This document shows positions 1-4,154 of a DNA stretch of 5,475 nucleotides, piece by piece. Each line of letters begins with the position of its first letter. Position 1 is the stretch's first letter. The position numbers were made by a program, and so were the translations under genes. Origin of the DNA: an uncultured Oscillospiraceae bacterium (GTDB lineage: Bacteria; Bacillota_A; Clostridia; Oscillospirales; Oscillospiraceae); contig CAKUMR010000088.1 of NCBI GenBank assembly GCA_934667865.1, forward strand, positions 1 to 5,475, written 5' to 3'. The notes under the pieces were generated by a model. It was not told where the DNA came from, did no database searches, and was given only the letters and a program-made list of their open reading frames with translations.

Positions 1-17
1 TCGGCGCGGTAGTGAAT

Positions 18-36
18 GATATGCCGGTGGCATATC
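18..36. repeat. Short perfect inverted repeat at the edge of the R1 element
   Basis: GATATGCC at 18-25 and GGCATATC at 29-36 are perfect 8-bp complements around GGT. It sits exactly where the other R1 copy (5304-5323) carries its terminal CCCCCTTGTGTAAAGG-type sequence. It therefore looks like a variant left end of the repeat rather than a terminator. No T tract follows on either strand. Confidence 0.5.
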
Positions 37-39
37 AGA

Positions 40-180
40 GCCGCGCCGTGACCGAGCCGCAGCGAGACCTGTCAGCCGCAAGGCTGACTGAGGGGTTGTA
101 AATATTTTCTGTTATTTAACAGAGTTTTTATCAACCCCTCCGGCGCTTCGCGCCACCTCCCATTGCACAGGGGAGGCTTT
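40..180. repeat. R1 palindromic intergenic repeat (MITE-like), left copy
   Basis: Bases 40-76 are identical, base for base, to 5324-5360, and 131-161 are identical to 5411-5441. The shared right end continues as CACAGGGGAGGCTTTG. GAGGGGTTG (90-98) pairs with CAACCCCTC (132-140), and the loop between them holds a separate small palindrome, CTGTTA TT TAACAG (109-122), unrelated to the loop of the other copy. A further hairpin, GGCGC/GCGCC, lies at 142-154. No coding capacity is evident. The form (short, palindromic, conserved arms, variable loop, no transposase) fits a MITE or REP-like element of Oscillospiraceae. The family assignment is from memory, not from a search. Confidence 0.75.
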
Positions 181-186
181 GCGGCC

Positions 187-210
187 GTTCCGCGTGCAGG
201 CACCGACAAT
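187..210. repeat. Fragment of R2 repeat family
   Basis: GTTCCGCGTG(C/T)AGGCA here matches 5249-5264 inside the large R2 copy, and in reverse complement the end of the 1897-2009 repeat. It directly follows the R1 element. The same junction, R1 then GTTCCGCGT, occurs at the right window edge (5467-5475), where it is cut off. Confidence 0.5.
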
Positions 211-218
211 ATCCTCAC

Positions 219-248
219 AAAAAGGGCCTCCGAATTCCTCGGAGGCCC
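219..248 (-). terminator. Rho-independent terminator of the sigma-4 operon
   Basis: Read on the minus strand, GGGCCTCCGA (248-239) pairs perfectly over 10 bp with TCGGAGGCCC (233-224) around a 5-nt loop, followed by TTTTT (223-219). It starts 12 bases after the stop codon of the sigma-4-like gene. The stem is GC-rich with a proper T tract on the minus strand only, so it closes the three-gene operon. Confidence 0.9.
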
Positions 249-260
249 TCAGACCGCGTT

Positions 261-500
261 CTAATACCGCAGAAACCGCCGCAGACGCAGCTCCGCCCGG
301 TGCAGTGTGCGGCAGACCGTCGCGCAGCTTACGCCGCGCTCCTGTGCGATCTGCTTCTGTGTTTTCCCCTCAAAGTACACCCCGCAGAGGATCTCGCGCT
401 GCGCCGCGGTCAGCTCGCGCGCGATCACGCTTTTCATCCGCCGGAGCTGGACGGCGCGCGGCAGATAGGGGTCGGAATATTCAGAGAGTATATCTTTCAT
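261..500 (-). CDS. Stand-alone sigma-70 region 4-like helix-turn-helix protein
   Basis: This 79-residue protein consists almost only of a sigma-70 region 4-type domain. An amphipathic N-terminal helix (residues 12-28) is followed by LTAAQREIL (30-38). A helix-turn-helix follows at about 47-66 (KTQKQIAQERGVS, then a recognition helix ATVCRTLHRAE), and the protein ends in a basic tail RLRRFLRY. Region 4 normally contacts the -35 element and the polymerase beta flap. There is no region 2, so it cannot be a complete sigma factor. It is more likely a DNA-binding regulator or an accessory subunit. Its ATG at 500 lies inside the upstream gene (20-bp overlap, 481-500). Its ribosome site is a weak AAGGGG set 11 bases away, so translation is probably coupled to the gene before it. 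A strong terminator follows. Similar small proteins are common in Clostridia and their prophages. The specific target is unknown. Confidence 0.85.
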   Translation of the reverse strand: MKDILSEYSDPYLPRAVQLRRMKSVIARELTAAQREILCGVYFEGKTQKQIAQERGVSCATVCRTLHRAELRLRRFLRY

Positions 501-714
501 TGCGATAAAAACCCCTTTCGTAATAGTGCGCGGTCAGCTCGGCCAGCTCGTAGCACTGTGCCTGCATTGCCCCCAGGATCGCGATGCGGTGGCGGAGCGC
601 CGCCCGGCCCTCCGCGTCCGGGCAGTCCTGCACCTCTCGCCGGAGCTGCGACAGCCGCGCGCGCAGCAGCAGCGCGGAATACAGATAGTCCTCGGAGAGT
701 GCCGCCAGCCTCAT
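481..714 (-). CDS. Small helical protein of unknown function, middle gene of the cassette
   Basis: A 77-residue protein that I do not assign to a named family. Residues 5-28 and 37-65 are predicted to form two long, charged, Leu/Ala-rich helices (for example LYSALLLRARLSQLRREV), suggesting a helical hairpin or coiled coil. The tail YYERGFYRNERYTL is aromatic and basic, as seen in small proteins encoded beside stand-alone sigma-4 genes in Clostridia (recalled pattern, not searched). There is no signal peptide or membrane segment. The start ATG (714) overlaps the previous stop as ATGA, with GGAG 8 bases upstream. The 3' end overlaps the sigma-4-like gene by 20 bp. This packing implies the three products are made together, so it may partner the helix-turn-helix protein. 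A longer frame running upstream to 873 is only read-through in the wrong frame of the first gene. Confidence 0.75.
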   Translation of the reverse strand: MRLAALSEDYLYSALLLRARLSQLRREVQDCPDAEGRAALRHRIAILGAMQAQCYELAELTAHYYERGFYRNERYTL

Positions 715-863
715 ACGACCAGCTCCAGCGCAAGCCGGAAATAGGATTCGGCAAAGGACGCAAGGCAGTCCGGGCAGATGCGCTGTCCGTCGATGCGGTA
801 GCAGAAGGTGCCGACCGGGATCTCCGTGCCGCAGCGGTCGCACCAGCAAATCGGTTCCGTCAT
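711..863 (-). CDS. Very small Cys-rich zinc-finger-like protein, first gene of the cassette
   Basis: A 50-residue protein beginning MTEPICWCDRCGTEIP and ending LALELVV. Cysteines at 6, 8, 11, 21, 30 and 33 include CDRCG (8-11) and CPDC (30-33), spaced like a small zinc ribbon or treble-clef knuckle of two CxxC pairs. A short C-terminal helix follows (FAESYFRLALELVV). The start is fixed by an excellent ribosome site, GGGAGGTGAT, 5 bases upstream of ATG 863. The stop TGA overlaps the next start as ATGA. Both features strongly support a real gene despite its size. Zinc binding is inferred from the cysteine spacing. The role is unknown, possibly nucleic-acid or protein binding together with the two downstream products. 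Confidence 0.8.
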   Translation of the reverse strand: MTEPICWCDRCGTEIPVGTFCYRIDGQRICPDCLASFAESYFRLALELVV

Positions 864-868
864 TTGGA

Positions 869-878
869 ATCACCTCCC
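869..878 (-). promoter_or_regulatory. Ribosome binding site that sets the start of the 50-aa gene
   Basis: On the minus strand GGGAGGTGAT matches the extended anti-Shine-Dalgarno complement and lies 5 bases before ATG 863. It selects this frame over the competing longer frame that begins at a GTG (873) inside the ribosome site itself. Confidence 0.85.
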
Positions 879-908
879 GATGAAATTCAGCTTATCCATG
901 CGAGGCAA

Positions 909-928
909 TTCAAAACAACCGTTTTGAA
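909..928. repeat. Perfect inverted repeat in the spacer, possible operator
   Basis: TTCAAAAC (909-916) and GTTTTGAA (921-928) are perfect 8-bp complements around AACC. On the minus strand it lies about 45 bases upstream of the first cassette gene. That is a position compatible with an operator over a weak promoter (TTGTTT, 16 bases, GATAAG), although the promoter itself is not convincing. The wider non-coding spacer 879-1111 shows no other gene. It contains a direct repeat TTTCCAGT at 970-977 and 980-987. Confidence 0.4.
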
Positions 929-1111
929 GGAGAAAAACATGAAATTGGAAACAAATCAGGAAAAATAATTTTCCAGTAATTTCCAGTTCCTTACAACACG
1001 AGTCTACTCTCTCCGCGCGGGAAAGTCAAGCATTTCCGTTCGACAGGAGCTGCGAAAAACCGCGCGGCGGGGCGCAGGCGACATCTTCAATCATCCGGTT
1101 GGGCGCCCCCC

Positions 1112-1140
1112 TTGACGCGGCGGAGAAGTTCGGATATGAT
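1112..1140 (+). promoter_or_regulatory. SigA-type promoter of tadA
   Basis: TTGACG (1112-1117), a 17-bp spacer and TATGAT (1135-1140) match the housekeeping consensus at 5 of 6 positions in each box with ideal spacing. Transcription would start near 1147, giving a leader of only about 10 bases before ATG 1157. The in-frame TTG at 1112 and ATG at 1136 lie inside the promoter boxes and so would not be in the mRNA. Confidence 0.75.
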
Positions 1141-1156
1141 AAACACGGTGATCAAC

Positions 1157-1642
1157 ATGACTGACGAAGAATTCATGCGCGAAGCGATCGTATTGGCGCG
1201 CGAGGCGGCTGCCGAGGGCGAGGTGCCGGTCGGCTGCGTCGTGGTCGATGGGGAAACCATCGTCGGGCGCGGCCGCAACCGTCGCGAACACAAAAAAAAT
1301 GCCCTCAGCCACGCGGAGCTGGAGGCGATAGATGAGGCCTGCCGCACGCTTGGCGGCTGGCGGCTGTGGCGTTGCACGCTCTATGTCACACTGGAGCCCT
1401 GCCCGATGTGCGCCGGGGCCATCATCAACGCGCGCATCCCGCGTGTGGTGTTCGGCGCGTCCGACCCGAAGGCCGGCTCCTGCGGCAGTCTGACGAATCT
1501 GTTTGCCCTGCCCTACAACCACCGTCCGGCGGTGCAGCCGGGTGTGCTGGAGGAGGAGTGCCGCGGCCTTCTGACGGATTTTTTCCGTCGCCTGCGGGAA
1601 AATCCCGTGGTCAAAACGTGGAAAAAGCCGGAGAAGGGATAA
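1157..1642 (+). CDS. tadA: tRNA-specific adenosine-34 deaminase
   Basis: TadA hydrolytically deaminates adenosine 34 in the anticodon of tRNA-Arg(ACG) to inosine, which allows one tRNA to read CGU, CGC and CGA. It acts in the cytoplasm as a zinc enzyme, normally a homodimer. The 161-residue product carries the full cytidine/deoxycytidylate deaminase signature. VPVGCVVV is at 23-30, the substrate Asn region GRNRRE at 39-44, and HAE at 52-54 (zinc His52, proton-shuttle Glu54). TLEPCPMCAGA at 78-88 supplies zinc ligands Cys82 and Cys85, followed by VVFGASDPKAG and a C-terminal LEEECRGLLTDFFRRLR helix. Length and N terminus (MTDEEFMREAI) match the Bacillus enzyme. I chose 1157 because the upstream in-frame starts fall inside the promoter; GGTGATC at 1147-1153 serves as the ribosome site. 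It appears monocistronic, with repeats and no next gene downstream, and has no classic T-tract terminator. Confidence 0.95.
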   Translation: MTDEEFMREAIVLAREAAAEGEVPVGCVVVDGETIVGRGRNRREHKKNALSHAELEAIDEACRTLGGWRLWRCTLYVTLEPCPMCAGAIINARIPRVVFGASDPKAGSCGSLTNLFALPYNHRPAVQPGVLEEECRGLLTDFFRRLRENPVVKTWKKPEKG

Positions 1643-1659
1643 CGCCGCTGCCTGCCAAC

Positions 1660-1680
1660 GGAACGGCCTTGGCCGTTTCC
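1660..1680. repeat. Hairpin repeat H1 (R2-associated)
   Basis: GGAACGGCC (1660-1668), TT, then GGCCGTTTCC (1671-1680): the arms pair with one bulged T. It belongs to a family of hairpins with the same outline but different stem bases (1747-1766, 1948-1967, 2005-2024), here in the orientation where GTTGGCA lies on the minus strand. It lies 18 bases after the tadA stop and could limit 3' decay or read-through, but no T run follows. Confidence 0.55.
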
Positions 1681-1695
1681 TACAAGGACGACCGA

Positions 1696-1808
1696 AATTT
1701 TGAACCGGTAAGTAAAACGCGGACAGCTTTCCGAATCGGCGCGTAGGGAATGGTCTTGACCATTCCTCTGTTGGCAATTTCGTTATTGCGAGTTCCTGCC
1801 CGCGGAAC
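1696..1808. repeat. Direct repeat, copy A (113 bp)
   Basis: Aligns without gaps to 1897-2009 at an offset of 201 bases, with 11 differences by my count (about 90% identity). It begins AATTTTGAACCGGTA and ends CGCGGAAC. It contains the perfect hairpin GGAATGGTC-TT-GACCATTCC at 1747-1766. No open frame with a ribosome site covers it. Confidence 0.85.
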
Positions 1809-1880
1809 GCTCTGCCCGCAAGGGGCACGCCGCATCCCTAAGGCAGCAAAGCTGCCAAGGGCTGCGCAGAAGCCCGTTCC
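1804..1880. repeat. R2 core repeat, forward copy (77 bp)
   Basis: The reverse complement of 5177-5253 matches it at 74 of 77 positions by my count. GGAACGCTCT (1804-1813) begins the unit. Internal GGCAGC/GCTGCC arms (1842-1847 and 1851-1856) form a small stem. The right arm here reads AGCCCGTTCC, so it pairs poorly with the left arm, unlike the inverted copy, where the 10-bp arms are perfect. Confidence 0.85.
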
Positions 1881-1896
1881 CTATGGGTGAGGGGGG

Positions 1897-2009
1897 AATT
1901 TTGAACCGGTATGTAAAACGCGGACAGATTTCCGAATCGGCGTGTAGGGAATGGTCTTGACCATTCCGCTGTTGGCATTATCGTCATTGCCAGTGCCTAC
2001 ACGCGGAAC
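1897..2009. repeat. Direct repeat, copy B (113 bp)
   Basis: Second copy of 1696-1808. It holds the same perfect hairpin, GGAATGGTC-TT-GACCATTCC, at 1948-1967. Immediately after it (2005-2024) lies a further perfect hairpin, GGAACAGTC-AA-GACTGTTCC. With copy A and the R2 core it fills the gene-free stretch 1643-2050, where I see no protein gene or known RNA. Confidence 0.85.
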
Positions 2010-2024
2010 AGTCAAGACTGTTCC
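2005..2024. repeat. Hairpin repeat H4 (R2-associated)
   Basis: GGAACAGTC (2005-2013), AA, GACTGTTCC (2016-2024) form a perfect 9-bp stem, followed by CTACGGGTGCGG. On the minus strand it reads GTAGGGAACAGTC-TT-GACTGTTCC, the same plan as the plus-strand hairpins at 1747 and 1948 with different but compensated stem bases. Confidence 0.6.
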
Positions 2025-2052
2025 CTACGGGTGCGGACAGTTCCATACATAC

Positions 2053-2085
2053 AAAAAGGACGCTACCATAAGGCAGCGTCCTTTT
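2053..2085 (-). terminator. Rho-independent terminator of the zinc-ribbon membrane gene (bidirectional form)
   Basis: AAAAGGACGCT (2054-2064) and AGCGTCCTTTT (2075-2085) are perfect 11-bp complements around a 10-base loop. On the minus strand the stem ends in TTTTT, 10 bases after the stop at 2096. The symmetrical A and T tracts mean it could also stop transcripts entering from the R2 side on the plus strand. It probably ends both the zinc-ribbon gene and any read-through from the hydrolase gene. Confidence 0.85.
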
Positions 2086-2095
2086 GATGTACCGT

Positions 2096-2935
2096 TCAGC
2101 TGAAATAGGAGAAGATATCCTCCAGAGCGGAGTAGGACCACACAGCCTTGGTGAACCAGTCGCGCATCCAGTCGACGTTGTAATATGCAACGAGGCAGAA
2201 GCCGATGAACACCAGCAGGTTCAGCGCCTTGGGCTGCACGCCGTAGACATGGAACACCGTCACAAACGCGGTGACGACCCACACGGCGACGATGATGATT
2301 GCGAAGGTGCTGAAGAACCACGTGCCGAAGAACTGGAGCAGACCGGAGGTCAGTGTCAGCGCGGCGGGGACGAGCGCGCCCGTGCCGACGGCGGCGAGCA
2401 TTCCCTTGAAGTCCGCCTGCACCTTGCCGAGCTTGCTCATGACGAAAAGGCCGAGCAGGGTGAAGCCGCCTGCCACCACCGGCAGGAACAAACCGTTGAC
2501 GAGCCATGCGATCGCTGCGAAGCTGTAGCCCCAGCGCAGCGCATAGAACAGCGTTGCCAGGAAGCAGGCGATGACCGCGACGGCCAGACCGACGATGCCG
2601 CCCATCATGTCCTTCTTTTCGACGGAGCCCTTCAGCTCACCGACGGGGTCCTTGACGAAGCGGATGAATTTCTTGGGCAGATCAGCGATGGCCGCGCCGA
2701 ATGCGCTGGGCTCCTTGGGCTGCTGCGGCGCCTGAACGGGCGAATTCTGATACTGCGGAGCCTGCTGGAACTGCGGCTGCTGATACTGCGGGGCCTGCTG
2801 CGGCTGAACCTGAGGCTGCTGAGGCTGATATTGCGGAGCCGGCTGCGCCTGGGGCGGAACCTGTGCCTGCTGCGTGCAGGGGCAGATGCCGTTTTCAGGC
2901 AAGGGGCGACCGCATTTTGTGCAGAAACCTGCCAT
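2096..2935 (-). CDS. Zinc-ribbon, Gln/Pro-linker, multi-pass membrane protein (Yip1-like architecture)
   Basis: A 279-residue membrane protein with three parts. Residues 1-20 form a short zinc ribbon, CTKCGRPLPENGICPC, with Cys5, Cys8, Cys18 and Cys20; the second pair is CxC rather than the usual CxxC. Residues 21-74 are an almost pure Gln/Pro/Ala/Tyr linker with APQYQ at least three times. Residues 112-253 contain about five hydrophobic segments (112-132, 140-166, 180-200, 206-230, 238-253), preceded by an amphipathic stretch (FIRFVKDPVGEL). This order resembles Firmicutes zinc-ribbon proteins with Yip1 or similar membrane domains. The exact family was not verified and the function is unknown. 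The cytosolic zinc ribbon may tether a partner. AGGGAGG 8 bases before ATG 2935 fixes the start. It lies downstream of the hydrolase gene (103-bp gap) but has its own consensus promoter, a 5'-leader hairpin and a terminator. Confidence 0.85.
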   Translation of the reverse strand: MAGFCTKCGRPLPENGICPCTQQAQVPPQAQPAPQYQPQQPQVQPQQAPQYQQPQFQQAPQYQNSPVQAPQQPKEPSAFGAAIADLPKKFIRFVKDPVGELKGSVEKKDMMGGIVGLAVAVIACFLATLFYALRWGYSFAAIAWLVNGLFLPVVAGGFTLLGLFVMSKLGKVQADFKGMLAAVGTGALVPAALTLTSGLLQFFGTWFFSTFAIIIVAVWVVTAFVTVFHVYGVQPKALNLLVFIGFCLVAYYNVDWMRDWFTKAVWSYSALEDIFSYFS

Positions 2936-2957
2936 ATGTGTTTCCTCCCTCTTGATT

Positions 2958-2975
2958 CGGCGGGATGTCCCGCCG
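2958..2975 (-). promoter_or_regulatory. Palindrome/hairpin in the 5' leader of the zinc-ribbon gene
   Basis: CGGCGGGA (2958-2965), TG, TCCCGCCG (2968-2975) is a perfect 8-bp inverted repeat lying between the predicted transcription start (about 2982) and the ribosome site (2944-2950). It could be an operator just downstream of the start site or an mRNA-stabilising stem. It has no T tract, so it is not a typical terminator for the hydrolase gene. Its GGATGTCC centre recurs at 4039-4046 in the hydrolase promoter. Confidence 0.55.
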
Positions 2976-2988
2976 GGTGATTACTTTC

Positions 2989-3017
2989 ATTATAAACAAT
3001 GTTTGCGCGGCTGTCAA
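2989..3017 (-). promoter_or_regulatory. Full-consensus SigA promoter of the zinc-ribbon gene
   Basis: On the minus strand TTGACA (3017-3012), 17 bases, TATAAT (2994-2989): every base of both boxes matches the housekeeping consensus with ideal spacing. The -35 box lies 21 bases beyond the hydrolase stop. The leader is about 47 bases. Confidence 0.92.
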
Positions 3018-3038
3018 TCGGGTTGCGGAAAAATCCTG

Positions 3039-3998
3039 TTATGCAACCTCTGACGGCTCCAGAAATGCTGAGATCGCGCCGTCGTAAACCTCGGTATTGT
3101 TGATGCGCAGGTGCGAATGGGAGCCATTGTCCATCCAGACAAGCTGCTTTGGCGCGGTGCATTTGGCGTAGAGCTGCCGGGCGCGCTTCGGCAGGGAAAA
3201 GGTGTCCTTTGTTCCGTGCAGAAACAGGATGGGGACGCGCACCTTGTCGATGCAGCGGATGGGCGCACTCTCGCGAACCTTCAGGCCGGATTCCCTGCGC
3301 GCGACCCAGAAGATCTCGTTCAGAACCGGGAAGACGGGCTTCTTCTCCGCCTTCATGTGCAGCTTGAAGGATTCGCGGAAGGTGGCGAACAGCCCCTCCA
3401 CCACGATGTGGGACACGCAGGCAGGGAATTCCGGCTTCGCTGCCGCCAGCACGACCGCCGCGCCGCCGACGCAGATGCCATGCAGGATAACGTCGCGGTT
3501 GTGCAGCTGCTCGTTTGCAAAGCGCGACCAAGCGATGACATCGGAATATTCGCGGGTGCCGCAGTAGTTGTACTTGCCGTCGCTCAGACCGTGCGCGCGG
3601 GAATCGACGACCAGCACATTGCAGCCGGCCTGCACATAGGGCGGGGCGAAATAGTAGCTGTAGTACAGCGATTCCGTCCGGCCGGGGAAGATAATTGCGC
3701 AGCGGTCGGCGCCGAAGTCGAAGTATTCTCCCACGAGCGTCAATCCGTCGTTTTCTATCTGCACCGGACGCATCCGGTCGATGTGGTCGGCAGCCCACTG
3801 CATTCCGAGATCGAACATACGGGTGTGCTCCTTGTTCGGGGGGTAGCTGTTGGCGCGCTTCCACTTATCCTGGTCCGTGCGGACAAGGATGGAATGGTAG
3901 ACCTTTCTGGCGATCGGCAGGGTCGCAAGTATCATCCCGCCCAGCGACAGCAGCAAAAACGCTGCGATGCCGATCAGAATCCATACCCAAGTCTGCAT
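3039..3998 (-). CDS. Membrane-anchored alpha/beta hydrolase with Cys at the nucleophile position
   Basis: A 319-residue protein whose residues 5-27 form a single hydrophobic signal-anchor, leaving the catalytic domain probably outside the membrane. The alpha/beta-hydrolase landmarks are in order: IIFPGRTES (102-110, oxyanion region), VDSRAHGLSDG (131-141), GICVGG (174-179, nucleophile elbow), HGTKD (261-265, acid Asp265) and GSHSH (292-296, probable catalytic His294). The elbow normally reads GxSxG; here residue 176 is Cys (TGC), as in dienelactone hydrolases. The general layout resembles YqkD-like serine hydrolases (from memory). The substrate cannot be deduced; an ester, peptide or lipid is possible. 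I start at ATG 3998, which has GAGAGG 8 bases upstream. A GTG three codons earlier overlaps that ribosome site and was rejected. It is divergent from degV, and its transcript may read into the zinc-ribbon gene because no terminator separates them. Confidence 0.88.
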   Translation of the reverse strand: MQTWVWILIGIAAFLLLSLGGMILATLPIARKVYHSILVRTDQDKWKRANSYPPNKEHTRMFDLGMQWAADHIDRMRPVQIENDGLTLVGEYFDFGADRCAIIFPGRTESLYYSYYFAPPYVQAGCNVLVVDSRAHGLSDGKYNYCGTREYSDVIAWSRFANEQLHNRDVILHGICVGGAAVVLAAAKPEFPACVSHIVVEGLFATFRESFKLHMKAEKKPVFPVLNEIFWVARRESGLKVRESAPIRCIDKVRVPILFLHGTKDTFSLPKRARQLYAKCTAPKQLVWMDNGSHSHLRINNTEVYDGAISAFLEPSEVA

Positions 3999-4030
3999 GG
4001 GAAACACCTCTCTCTCAATTTCTGCTGTTC

Positions 4031-4059
4031 ATTATACCGGATGTCCGGTGAAAAGTAAA
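4031..4059 (-). promoter_or_regulatory. Promoter of the hydrolase gene with a palindrome in its spacer
   Basis: Minus strand TATAAT (4036-4031) is a perfect -10 box. At 17 bases lies TTTACT (4059-4054), 4 of 6 matches to the -35 consensus. The spacer contains the perfect inverted repeat ACCGGA-TG-TCCGGT (4036-4049), well placed for a repressor or activator that binds between the boxes. Confidence 0.7.
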
Positions 4060-4097
4060 TGCCGAAAACAGAAATCATAAAAATATGGTTTTTAGGC

Positions 4098-4126
4098 TTG
4101 CAAAAGAGAAAATATCATACTATAAT
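4098..4126 (+). promoter_or_regulatory. SigA promoter of degV
   Basis: TTGCAA (4098-4103), 17 bases, TATAAT (4121-4126), with an A/T-rich stretch just upstream (4076-4095) that could act as an UP element. The start would be near 4133, giving a leader of about 22 bases that contains AGGGAGG. This rules out the in-frame ATG at 4125, which lies within the -10 box. Confidence 0.85.
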
Positions 4127-4154
4127 GAATTTATTAAAAGAGGGAGGAAGAACC

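Noticed and set aside
497..763. 88-residue minus-strand frame
   Set aside because: Gly/Ala/Arg-rich shadow of the 77-aa gene in another frame, without its own ribosome site.
481..873. 130-residue minus-strand frame starting at GTG 873
   Set aside because: Its start lies inside the ribosome site of the 50-aa gene, and its first 53 residues are Arg/Leu/Pro-rich out-of-frame translation. The real proteins are the ATGA-overlapping 50- and 77-aa frames.
300..968. 222-residue plus-strand frame
   Set aside because: Antisense to the three-gene cassette, with Arg/Ala/Pro-rich composition and no ribosome site. Only its last nine codons have a good start signal, reported separately.
1660..1680. Hairpin after tadA as an intrinsic terminator
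   Set aside because: There is no T tract after the stem on the plus strand, and it belongs to a repeated hairpin family found elsewhere in the window.
1091..1828. 245-residue minus-strand frame across tadA
   Set aside because: Antisense shadow of a clearly recognisable gene, running into repeats.
1696..2024. CRISPR-like array from the spaced repeats
   Set aside because: Only two 113-bp copies, with a repeated core between them. No short regular repeats or unique spacers and no cas genes.
1643..2050. SRP RNA, commonly near tadA in Firmicutes, or another known structured RNA
   Set aside because: I looked for the SRP apical-loop motifs and a plausible long stem and found only R2 repeat units.
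2632..3864. 410-residue minus-strand frame
   Set aside because: Out-of-frame reading that spans the hydrolase gene, the promoter and part of the zinc-ribbon gene. It is Arg/Ser-rich with no domain.
3999..4007. GTG start three codons upstream for the hydrolase
   Set aside because: The GTG is part of the GAGAGGTG ribosome site itself. ATG 3998 has the correct spacing.
2084..4058. Long plus-strand frames (2084-2980 and 3111-4058)
   Set aside because: Both are antisense to well-supported genes, as expected from high third-position GC. The Leu/Arg repeats in the first are the reverse of the Gln/Pro codons.
4059..4154. Upstream in-frame starts for DegV (4059 and 4125)
   Set aside because: They lie upstream of the transcription start or inside the -10 box, and residues before 4155 do not match the DegV N terminus.
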